A program made the translations under genes and the position numbers. From assembly GCF_910594005.1 (NCBI RefSeq), contig NC_057831.1, positions 37,778,001-37,842,000 of the forward strand: a stretch of 64,000 nucleotides of DNA, written 5' to 3'. Under the pieces are notes generated by a model. It saw nothing but the letters and a program-made list of their open reading frames with translations. It had not been told where the DNA came from and ran no database searches. Below, piece by piece: positions 36,401 through 48,400 of the stretch (the first letter of the stretch is position 1; each line of letters opens with the position of its first letter). This stretch comes from Cervus elaphus. Its lineage: Eukaryota > Chordata > Mammalia > Artiodactyla > Cervidae.

Positions 36401-39400
36401 AAGGCTGGTTTTAAGGATATTTTTGGTATTATTAAGTTTGATTCCATGAATTTCCTGATCTGTAGGGAAATAGGGTAAATCCAGCATCGACCCCTCCATC
36501 TACTTCAGGGTTATCCTCTGCAGTTTTGAGATCTAGAATTCCTAGACCACTGATACCTTCCATGGGTCAAAGGAGTAACACCAGTGAAGTCCTGGCGTAC
36601 TAGGGAGTCTTTCCTTTGGGAAGATGCTGAAGGCATAACCTAATTTTACATCCCAGAGGCTCACTAAGGGGCAGAGGAGGGAGAGAGGGAGGGAGGGAAG
36701 CTGGGACCTCAGACCGACCTGCGCTGGTCGCGGAGTTGCAGCGCCTCCTGCTGGTGCTGTTCCACCTCGGCCTGCAGCCGCCTCACTGCCTCCTTGAGCT
36801 GCGAGTTCTCCTCCCGGAGGCCACATCCCTCTCTGGGCTGCAGCTCCGCTGCGCTCTTGCCTTTGGGGGAGCCCGCCTGGCCTGGGCCGCCCTCCTCCTG
36901 GGGAGAAAGCAGCCAGAAGAACCGTTTGCAGGAGGCTCAATGGCAGACAAGGGCCACAGATGTACCGCGGCAAAGACCCAGCCTGGAGCTCAAATTCCGC
37001 ACTTGATTCAGGAGCTCATGTCTAACCTCTTGAAGTTTTCAGCTTTGAGAGTTGGCCAAATTTGGCTCTCGAAAAGTCGAATGATGCTGGTGAGCCAAGA
37101 ATGTGGCTTAAATCAAAACAAGCCCAACACTCCACCTCTGGAGTCTATGTGTTGGGGGGCGGGCGGCGGGGGGGGGGGGGGATGTCTCGTGTCTCTTCTT
37201 ATAAGGACACTAATTCACTAATTATACCCTGAAGGTTTCATTTCCAAATTCCATCATACTGGTGATTAGGGCTTCAACATGTAAATTTGGGCAAGACCAC
37301 AGAGGGCGGAGGAAGGGAGAGTGAATATTTGCTGAACAATAACGATCTATCACACCTCCTCCCAAGATTCTGGAACAGTCAGTCTGGATACATCTCAGCC
37401 CTGTGTCTTCTGAGAAAGCTTCCCAGGTGACTCTGAGGCCACCACAGTTACAATCCACGGCCCCACACTTGCCCTCGCCCATCTCTTTACCTAGGGTGCC
37501 CTCCACACCTCCTGCCTTGGTGATACCTTCTCATCTCCTTAGGGGAGAGGCAACACGCTTTCTTTTCTCTGAGAGCCAGATCCCATCTGTGTAGAGGTTA
37601 CATAGAAGTGCACTGATTTGCTGAAGTGCTGTTTTTCTCTATCAGACCAGCAGGTGGAGAAAAGGAAGGAGCCATCTCCGCTTCAATCTTCCCAATTCTA
37701 TACCACCTAGCACAGAGTCTGGGATTCAGTAGGTGCCTAATGAATCCCTGCTGTGAAGTGATGCTTGAAATGCCAAGGTTCAGACAGAAATGTAAGGATC
37801 TATGTCCAACATTAAATGGGGGCACAGTTAATCCCCAATTGGTGAATGTAGCAGTTTTCAAGGCCACGCAAACATGCCTGAAGGTTTGTGCACCTGTTCC
37901 TGCCACACGAAGACCGAACAACATTGCAGAGAGGGCATGTGTGGCCCAGGCCCCATACTTCTTGCTTCCAGCCCTGGGGTGCGCATAGTGTGGGACACTC
38001 ATGGATACCACCTGGCACTCACATCTGCATGACCCAGAAGAGCTCAGTTAAGGTTCTGTGGGGCCACCCTTGACTAGAGGGAGAGAGAAGTTGACGGGTA
38101 AGTCCATCCCTCTCTGTCCTTGGCTGGGACAGATTTGAGAATTATTTCATGGGGCTCTCAGAAGATCCCAGTGGATGGAACACCACTTACTTGCAGTGGC
38201 AGCCACCTTGAGACTGCATCCTTATATTCTGCCTGCCCCCCAACTGCCACCCCTTCATTTCTGCTGCCTGAAGTTGTTCCTTCTTATGAATACATTTCTT
38301 CTCTGTGTGGGAGATCACCCAGGGTCTGCTGTTTCTCCCTGAGTGTTCAGGGCTTCCCTCCAGTGAGATGTAGGTGAGGCCGGCACATTGATGACCAGGT
38401 TCTGTCTCATCTACCCAGCCTGAGTCTCTATCCATAGCCCTCAGGAGAGCCTGTCATTCACTGCAGTGGGCCTGTCACTGAACCCTCCAGCCACCAGCTG
38501 TCACCATCCTACACTTCCCGTGTCCCCTACCATAGGTCCAGGTGGCTCCCACCAATCTAGAACATTTAATGGATCATGTTCTGTTTTCCCTCTGCTAGAC
38601 TTTACCAACTGCACTGAACTCACTGTGATATATCAGTTGTTAATAATTCTCATTCAACACAGAAATTGGGTACAGGTTCTCAGTACCAGCAACATCTGGA
38701 ATGAATGATCCCCACGTTCCTCCGATCTTCAACAGGGCTGGGACACCAACTAATTATGGCCATTTGCGTACCCTGGTGGAGACTCTACTGTGTGCAGAAC
38801 TGTGTGCCAAGTGCTGGGGCTGGGTGGACTGAGATGGAGCAGACATGGCTTGTTCTAAAAGGACTCGTAGTCTGGTCGAGGAAATAAGGATATCCATGTA
38901 GTGATGGGTCCCTAACAGGACAGGCAGTAGATGCAGGTGCCAGCTGAGCTGTAGCAACAGGAAGTGCTCCAGGCACTCAGAGGCTGCAGAGAAGTCATGT
39001 GTTTGGATGGGAGACCCCCAGCCTGGAAGGATCAGCTGGGCACTGAAAAGGGAGGAAGGGTCCCAGGCAGGGGGCAGGGCACATGCAGAGGCACCGAGGC
39101 AGGAGGCAGAGGCCACGTTTAGAGCAGAGAGGGAAACACAGCCAGTGGGTGAAGGCTTTTCAACACCAGACTGGGCGCTGGGAGCTTATTCTGATAGCAG
39201 CAGGGAGCCTGAAGGCTTTACACAGAGATGCCTTTGATGGATACCTGAGGTCCACTGTGGTGGGCTGGGGAGAGATGTCTGGCTTGTGAGGGGGTCCCTG
39301 TGCTACCCAGCAAGGTAGGAATTATGGATGGGCAAGGAGGAAAATGATGGGCCAAGTCTGACCAGAAAGTTCAGAGCTTTGGTGACAGAAAGACAGCCCC

Positions 39401-42400
39401 CACTCATGGGAACAGGGGGCATCGAGGCAGGATTCTGTCTGGGGAGGTGTTCTGAGAAATTCTGTGCAGGTCCATGGAGTGACTCAGATGGGCTGTCTCT
39501 AGGGCCTGTCTGTCACCAACACTCTGAGATGCTATTTCATCTGAATTTAAAATAACAGGCTATACTTAAAACTTGTTTTTGCTTTCCAGAGATGGAGTCT
39601 GCAGGCTCATCAAATATCCCCCAGGCCTGTGGAAGGACAGGGGGTAAAAGAGCACTTGGAACCTCTCCCTGATGCTGCTCCAAGAAGGGTGTGGGCAGGG
39701 CAGGGGTGCTGACCTCTGAAGTCCCAGCACGGTTCTCGCTGTCCCCTGGACACTGGGTGATGACCTGCCGTCTGCCCATGCTCTCCAGGGCCCTCAGCTC
39801 GGTCTGCAGAACCTCCAAGTCCTTCTGGTGCTCAGAGCAGGCAGCCCGCTGCTCTGCCAGCTCCTGCCTCAGGGACTCTGCAAAAGGAAGAGCAGTGGCA
39901 GGTCAGGGGCGTGCTGAGGCCAAAGTCTGGGGTGGGCTAGGGGGGCGAGCAGCTGTAGGTATTGGTTCAAGTTCCCCAAACTTACCTATTTCAAGAGAAC
40001 AGCAACAATAATACCATTTGTACAGTACTAAATATGTTAAGCCCTTAAAAAGTGTTTTCAGTGAAACCCTACAACCATCCTATCCAGTATTATCCCTCCC
40101 ACTTTATGACGAAGGAACAGCCTCAGAGAGGCTCAGCAGCCCAGAACTATTCTGCTAATAAGTCATAGTGTCAGGATTCAACACTTTCCATGGTTCTTCT
40201 TCCCTCAGAATCATCTGCTTAACCATTGCTGGTTGGTTAGGATAGGGGGTGGGACAGCCTGAATCCAGAGCTGAACCCTGAGGCAACACTTGGCCTCAGC
40301 AACAAGACAGAAAATTAAAAACAGAGAATTAGCACATGACCCAGTGGCCTCTTCTTGAAGTACAGGTCTCAAATTGGAAATGGTGACATACATTTATGCT
40401 AATTCTCAAGGAGACAGACAATCACAGGTTCTACTTCTCATGGATGTAAGTTCCTAGCTGGATCATGGACAGCAGGGAGGGGATGGCATATCACCCCAAC
40501 AGAGTCATTATGAAAACCAGAATCATCCAGGAGAAATGTACATGCCCTCCTTAACTCAGGGACCAGTACAATCAGGAAGTACAATTTCTCCTCTGAGGAT
40601 TGTGGGTGATTTCTGACAGTGTGACACTTCCCAGCATGATCAAAAGGCAAATAAAATAATCATTTCAAAAAGAACATTTTCTGATGGAGTAGACAGTATT
40701 CAGTGAGCTATTAATTTTTAAAGAGAATATGATTTTCAAGTGCTAGTAAATTTGATACTTTATTTTCCTTTATGGACTTTTGAGACTTTATACTTTAGTT
40801 ACTGCAAATTACTTCTGAGACATTGCTCTGATAATTCCAGAGGCCATAAGATACATAGTACAGGACTTAGTATAGAGCAAGTGCTCAACATATATTTGTA
40901 AAATAAATAAAAGATGTTTAGAGTGAAAATTAATGATATTGTGAAAGTGTCCCAGTTGTAAAAGATTTCCCACAAGTTTACTATGCTTCCCTGAAAGGAC
41001 AGTATTTAAACACATATAAAAGTTTAATTATTCTGATGCTATTATGTTGAAAAATTTATCTCATCATCATCTTCCTTTATCCTCTAGGATTTTAATAGAG
41101 TGATTTCTATAGCTTAAACACAATCCAATTTTTGAAATTCTTTATCACAAAAATATGCGTAATAAAACCCTTTAGCAAAGCATTCATTCATTACCTGCCC
41201 CTCTTCTCTCATATTTTCTCACCATCCATTCATTTAGCCATCCACACCCCCATCCATCCACCTGCCCATCCACCTATTCATCCAGCATGTCCAGGGACCC
41301 ACCCCAGTGTGTCAGGTGATCTAGTGGACACTCACCTTCCTGCTCCTCACACAGTGACCTATGCTGCATGTCAGGTCTGTCTCACACAGACGGTGGAAGA
41401 GGAGTAACTTGGACCAGGAAGTCCTAGTATCATGCTGTGGTGGTCTGTGCTCCCACCCACCCAATGCCACCCACAAAGCCCATGATTTGCTATCATCATT
41501 ACAGAGTCCACAAAACCCCTTCTTCCTGGGACTTGTGCTAAGCATGCCAGTCTATCCTCAGGGTCTCTCTGGAATCTTTCAACCAAGTAAGGACCAGGCT
41601 GCTGTAGGGTCAGAGAGGTCAGGGACGGGGCAGCAAGGATGGTTGCTGTGGGGTTTTAGACTCATCAGGGGTGTCCAGCCTGATCTCAGTCTGGGGAGTC
41701 TGGTTTCTGAGAAGTGTGGTACAACCTGGGTTTTAACTTGTATAATGTGTCTTCTTAAGGTGCCGAAACTTTGGCATTTCCCACGTGGCCACCACCATTC
41801 CAGGGTAGCTGCTAACTGGGAAATCTGTGGGACTCTTTCTCTCCTTCATCTGGAAACATGCAGGGCTGATGTGCTGACATGCAGTGAGCAGGTCTAATGA
41901 AATCAAACACCAAGTAGATCTTATTCACTTATGGAGGTAAAGAAAATATTCTTCTGAAAATTCTCTTAAGGAGAGCACTGTCTGGGTTTGAAGAAATATT
42001 TTAAAAGGTCTATATGGTCTTTAATGCTAGACATGAAATAAGGAGGGCATTTGTCTTGCTCTTAAGAGTGAGAAAGAAGATGAGAGTAAAGGAGAAAATG
42101 AGGGAGAGAGATGATCTACAAAAACAGACAGTCAGCCATGCAAAGGTGGAATATTCAGCAGTAATGACAGTGAACATTTACACAGCATTTACCAGGCGCT
42201 ATGCTAAGCACTTCCAAAGTACAGACTCATGTAATTGTAATAACAGCCTAATGAAATCTAGGGGATACTATAATTATTACCATTTTACAGATGAGCAAAA
42301 TCTAGGGGATATCTAGGGGATATCAGTATCTAGGGGATACTATTATTATTACCATTTTACAGATGAGCAAATGAGTCACAGAGCAGTCAAGCAACTCACC

Positions 42401-45400
42401 TGAGGTCACACAGCTAGGGCACATTGAATGGAGTTGGGCCTCATGCCCAGGCAATTTGATTTTGGAGATCTTTATTGCCTCTGGAAACTTCCAGAATGCT
42501 TTGTGTGACTTTGTGCTTTTTTTTCTGTGAAAACTGAAGAGGAAATGAGCTTCCTGCTGAGAATGTGAAGGCAGGGGAAGAAGCAGAGGCACACCCAGAA
42601 TCCTGGGGGCTTAAGTCCCCACATTTACAGAAATCTTTAGAAATGAGAGTTTGAGGCCATCTCATGAAACTCTCACGAAGGCTGAGATCTGGCTAATGCT
42701 CAGTAATGATGACAAAGATAATGATGACAATATTATCTGCACTAGCTGGGCTCATTTATATGCTAAGCATTTTATATTTAATATCTCATCAAATCCATAC
42801 AACGCTTCTATGACGGAGAGACAAGTGCAACTTCACTTCATAGAAAAGGAAAAGAAGGCTGCATGCGACCTGATGCACATCTTGCAGCTGGTTGGTGGCG
42901 GAGCCAGGAGAGTCGCCCTGGTCCTTACCACCCCCCACCCCGCTGCCCCAAGCCCTGATGGGTGCACAGCTGACTGCATACCTAACAGCAGTGTCTGCTG
43001 GGCCTGCATCCTCTCTAACTCCCCTTGGAGCTCTTGCCGGGCCTTTTCCTCCAAGGCCTGCATCTCTAGCCGGTGCGTCTGGTGCTGGATCTGGAGGCTG
43101 TGGCTGGATTCCTTCTTCAAGCGTTCTTCTGTGGCCTGTGGGCACAAGTGGGAGGAAGGAGGCATGAAAGCAGGCACAGAGGGGAGACCTGTCCCCTTTG
43201 CCTAGTTCCTCCTCATTGCTGGGGGCTCCCTGAGCACTTGCCACCCCCCATGGAGGGCTTATCAGGCCACTGTGAATGTTCCCCTACTCATCTGGAGGGA
43301 CAGTAATGACCTGGCCACAGCGGCCGTTTCGTGCTGTGTGAACCTAACTGGTTCACAGCTGACTGGACCAGAGTGGAAAGCTGTTCCAAACTGGAGCAAT
43401 CATTGGGAATTTGGTGTTAGGAGGTGGGGGAGAGAGCAGAAAGAGACAGACACTAACTAGGAAAAGCAAGAAAGCAGGTTCTTTCTCTAGGGCCTTTAGA
43501 AGGGACACCTGTCAACACCTTGATTTTAGGACTTCTGACTTCTAGCACTGTCAGATAATAAATCTGTGTTGTGCTCAGCCACCAAGTTTATGGTAATTTT
43601 GCTACAGCAGCAATAAGAAACTAACAGTCTATATTACTTTTGCAACAAAGAGTTCCAGTTAACACATCCCACTTTTCAGGTGAGCAAACTGAGGCTGAGA
43701 GAGATGAATTAGCTTTCCCAAGGTCACACAGAAAAGATACAGGACTAGGAAGAAACAAGCTCAGAAAAGTAAAGTGCCCTAACTGAAAACCAGTAATGGT
43801 GGGTGCAGGATTGTAACCCATGCGTGATGGTATCCAGGGCCCAAGCCCTTCCCACTCCCTCAAGCAACCTCCAGGAACAATGAGAAATTGGACTGCATCA
43901 AATGCACGAGGCTCCATTAGGGAAGAGCAGACGAGGCAGCTACCAGAAGGCAGCAGCTTCTTTGCTTTGCTATTCCCCAGCAAATGGGGAGAAACAGTCT
44001 TATTCCTCTCACGGGAAACTCAGTCATCCCCTGGTGAGTTTATCTAGACAGAAAAGTCTTGTACTTTTCAAACTCTCTGATACTTTCTTCTTGCACTTGC
44101 TGCAAGGCTCAGCGCACTCCAACTGGTGACATTTTAATCCCAAGGAAATGTGAATGGAGAGATTGAAGCAAAGGTTTGCAAAAGATGGAGCCAATCTCTT
44201 TTTAGGTCAGCCTTGGCTGCCTTCTGGCTCAGAAGTCCTTGGCAGTGAGGACCACACAAGGTTTAGTGGCCCGATTTTATATCAAGCCAGACACTCATCC
44301 CTGGCAAATTGCTCCAGCTTTTTGTTTGCCTTGGGGTTTCTCTGGTGGTTCAGACAGTAAAGAATCTGCCTGCAATGCAGGAGACCCAGGTTCAATCCCT
44401 GTGTCAGGAAGATCCCCTGGAGAAGGGAATGGCTACCCATTTCGGTGTTCTTGCCTGGAGAATCCCATGGACAGAGGAACCTGGTGGGCTACAATCTATG
44501 GGGTTGCAGAGTTAGACATGACTGAGCAACTAAGACATTCAATTTTTCTTGTTTGCCTTGCTCTTGTGACTGGTTTGGGGCCTCCTAAGGGACCCAGCTT
44601 CACCCCCCAAGTCTCCATGCTCCATCCTATATAGAGTCTTCTTTCTCTGTGCTCCCAAAATACTGTGGGTGATTATCTCATGGCTCCAACTTACTGAATT
44701 AGAGCAACCTGTTCAAGTGGCTGTCTTTCCCCCTAGAGGTGAGCTCCATGAAGGTAGACTGTGCTAATCATCTTGGAATCTCCAAAGCTCAGCACGATGG
44801 TAGCTCAAGATAAATGCTCAATAAATACCTGCAGAATCAATGAGTGAGTAATAAGGGTGGGTCTTCTTAAAATTGAGCTCTTGAGCATGGACAGAATGTT
44901 TGTATCCCTTCACTCTCAAAATTCATATGTTGAAACCTGTTCCCCAATATGATGGAATTAGGAGGTGGGGCCCCTGGAAGGCACTGAAGTTGTGATGGTG
45001 GAGTCCTCATGAATGGGATTAGTGCCCTTATACAAGAGACCCCAGAAAGAGCTCCCTTCCTCTTCTGCCATGTAAGGTTAGAGTGAGAAGATGGCCATCT
45101 ATGAGCCAGGAAGTGGCCTCAACAGACCCCAAATCTGTCCAAGTCTTAGACGTGGACTTCCAGCCTCTAGAACTGTGGGAAATAAATTTCTGTTGTTAAT
45201 AAGTCACTCAGCCTATGTTACTCTGTTAAAGAAGCCTGAATGGACTAAGACAATCTGTTAGTCATGTATTGCTTTAAGCACTTCTCGTGGATTCTCTCTT
45301 TTGATGTGCTTAGTGGTTCTGTACAGTACATATGACTAGCTTCACTTTATGAATGGGGAACATGAGGCACAAGGAAGCCTAAGGTCCCTTTCCTTGTAGG

Positions 45401-48400
45401 TGGCAGACCCAGGATTTGAACCCAGGCATCTCACTCTCAATCACTGTTCTGTACTAGGAATGATCATATGTCTACCATCTCCAATGAGAATTGCAGACAC
45501 TTTGGTCTCATTCTGGAACCACCCCAAGTAGACAGAAGCCAGTAATGAAGACCCCATGAATCTGGTTCCATGGCTGCTAGGGACTGGGGCTTAGAACTGT
45601 GGGTCATCCCAATGGGCAGAGCACACTCCCCCCTCTCCCATCACCCGCCTCTATGCTTCCTCTACCTCCTGCAAGGGATTGAGGCCTACAGCCTGGAGGG
45701 GTAAAGCTCAAGCCAACACAAAGGCCAGCATGACCCAGCAGTGAATAACCTGGGGAACTTGGCAGCCTTAGCTCTTGTAGACTGAAAGCAAAGCTGGTAA
45801 AAGATTTAAGAGAATAAAAGAAGAAAAGGAATTCACAAATTCTGGACACCTACTAAGTGTCAAGCAGTCCACATGTATTATTTCATTGCTTTTCTCTTTT
45901 TTCTAAAAGTTTATTTTATATTTTTATCTGGGCAATGCATGAACACAGTATAAAGAGCCAAATACTGCTTTTTAAAAATGAAAACTAGCACCTCCCTCCT
46001 CTTTCTTCTTCTCTCTGTCTACTGGAGGCAGCCATTGGAACTTTTTTAGTTCTTTCTTCTGATATTTACCACCAATAATAAGACAGTATCTCTATTCTGC
46101 TTTAACTTGATTATTTTAGAAATTATGAATTTTCTTTCTATTATGGTAGATGAGGATTTTGTCTCATACATTCTTTCTCTTCCATTCCTTAAATATTGTT
46201 ATACATTTTTTTAAATACAGTGAAATATATTCAATATTTCCTTCTTGTGAGTAAATGCCATTTACTGCTGAGCTAAATAAATTATACTTATTAAAATCTA
46301 CCTTGGATTTCCCTGGTGGTCCAGTGGTTGGGAATCTACCTGCCAATGCAGGGGATCTGGGCTCAATCCCTGGTCCGGGAAGGGATTCCACATCCCTCAG
46401 GGCAACTAATCACTTGTGCCACAACTACTGAAGGCTGTGTACTCTAGAGCCTGTGCTTGGCAACAAGAGAAGTCACTGCAATGAGAAGTCTGTGCACCAC
46501 AACTAGAGAGTAGCCCCCACTGCAACTAGAGAAGGCCCACATGCACCAACCAAGACCCAGCACAGCCAAAAATAAATAAATAAATAAATAAATAAGCTAC
46601 CTTATCCAAAGTTTTGTTTTTCCTTGCATTAATAACTACTGTATTTTATTATTATTATTTTTTGGATTTTTTGGCCAAGTCTTCCTACAATCTCTAAAAG
46701 CTTTGTAAAATACATTCACTACAATTTTGCACATGGCCAAATGGATCAGAGAAGCCATCAAGCCTATTTTTCCATGGAGGCATCTCTTCTGGAGCCCTCC
46801 ATCCTCGTGCTCCAGTCTAGACTCCAGTCTAGGCTCTGTTAGTGGCACAGCTAGGCTCCAGAAACCTTTCTCCTGTGCTCGATTCCCTGTATGCTAGATC
46901 TCTTTTATTCCCTCTTTTTTTGGTTTGTTCCTTTGTTTTGGTGGGATATTCCTCAGGAACTTCCTGAGGAAAAGTGTATGAAAGATGCAAAAAGAACTCT
47001 GAAGGGTGTTCTGAGGCTGAGTGAGACCGTCTGAGAAAGGGAAAGCTTGGAATGGGGAGCCCTTCCCCAGCCTGGGATCCAGACTGTGTTGGAGAAGGTT
47101 GGTGGTAGTTCACTGATGGGGATGGCTGGATTGCCCAGGTCAGAGTCAAGCAGGAGCAACCCTCCACCTGTGCAGGTGAACCAAGGTGGGCAGGTGCCCA
47201 GAGGGAATGGGGGCGTCAGGGCAGGTGTGAGGGCTGCCCGAGCAGAGAGTGTTTGCTCTGTGAGGGTTGCAAGAAACAAACCTCTGGGGTACAGGCAACA
47301 GCAGTCAATGGATAGGAACTCAGAGAGAGGCAGGGTCAGCAAGTGCGAGGATGGAGTCTGTGTCCACATCACAACTGGGTCTGGACCAGAGCTGTGAGAT
47401 TACTGTGAGGTCACTGGGGCAGAGAATCATTCAGCGTCCTCACACACCCAGGACACTGTTCAGGTGTGCAGTGGAAGCCAGAAACAGAGCAAACATGCAC
47501 CTTCCAGAACCAGGAAGGGAAGCCTCCTTCCTCCTGCAAGGGGCCTCCAGCGCCCTCTACTGACAAAGCTTAACATTGTGCTCTGTAAAGGAGGAGAAAT
47601 GCCTCAAGAATACAGATCATTATCACAAGCAGGTATTGAAGGATAAAGCGAGACCTGAGAGGCATAAACTGATAACAGAAGGTAATTCTCCTAATATTTC
47701 ATGTGTCTGATATTTTTATTCAGTTATAACCCTTATTAATGGTTTTAATCGAATTTCTCAGAATTGCTTCATCATCTTCTAGCTTCCCTGTTGCTGCTGA
47801 GATGTTTGATGACATCTGAATTCAAGTACTTTGAGCCTGGTATCAATTTTTCCCTTAGAATTTCCTTTGAATTCCCTTAGGATTTCACTTAGAATTCCCT
47901 TAGAATTTCTTTTGCAGGATATTGCCCAAGTCATGAAAGAGAAGTTGGTCTTATGATATAAAAGTCACGTGCAGATGACCAGAAGTTCAACAGACCTGAG
48001 TCTGTCTGAATCCTTGTCTTGCCTCTTACTAGCTATGTGACCCTGAGCAGGAAGCCAAACCTCTCTGAGCCTCTTTCCTCATCCAGAAAAAGGGAATATG
48101 ATAATAATGACCTTGTAGGATGAATATGGGGACTGGAGATATTGTACAACAGGCTCCCCCCAAAGTGCTGAGCAGCTCGCACAACAAGAGCTCAGTAGTA
48201 GTTAGTGGACGTCATCGTTAACACCTTTACCTTGACTTCCTGGTTTTTAGCCTTCTCAAGCATGCAGAGAGCTCGCTTGTGGGCAGCCTCAAGCTGGGCT
48301 TTCGCTGCCTGATTCTGCTGGACGGTCTCCTGGAGCTCATGCCGCAGCTGCTCCCGCTCGTGGTCCGAAAGCTGCTTGAGCTCCCGCAGGTCCTCCCTGT

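Larger units (their letters stand above)
35025..39713 (-). other. FAM184B: FAM184B introns around the 36719-36897 exon
   Basis: Intronic apart from the exon. Contains a G4-type run (35030-35051), MIR-like remnants (about 35505-35650 and 36190-36400), a poly-G run (37154-37181) and an MST LTR fragment (37187-37300). The many ORFs in 37600-39300 look like chance frames of GC-richer sequence. Confidence 0.65.
39878..42981 (-). other. FAM184B: FAM184B intron
   Basis: 3.1 kb intron with a MIR remnant (40000-40190), an imperfect (CATC)n tract (41222-41290) and a MIR with internal duplication (42160-42430). ORFs at 41361-41897 (+) and 42651-43205 (+) have no recognisable domain; the latter overlaps a real exon antisense. 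Confidence 0.65.
43136..48230 (-). other. FAM184B: FAM184B 5.1 kb intron
   Basis: Repeat-rich: MaLR fragment (43506-43622), Bov-tA (44333-44548), MST LTR (44887-45255), MIR (45255-45450), CHR-type SINE (46305-46596), MIR (47990-48150). ORFs at 46829-47397 on both strands lack recognisable domains. Confidence 0.7.

Noticed and set aside
36542..37221. Long ORFs on both strands (143 and 161 residues) around 36.7-37.2 kb
   Set aside because: They are out-of-frame shadows of the real FAM184B exon at 36719-36897, extended into GC-rich intron.
42651..43205. 184-residue + strand ORF
   Set aside because: It is antisense to the FAM184B exon at 42982-43135, whose minus-strand coiled-coil frame is clearly the real one.
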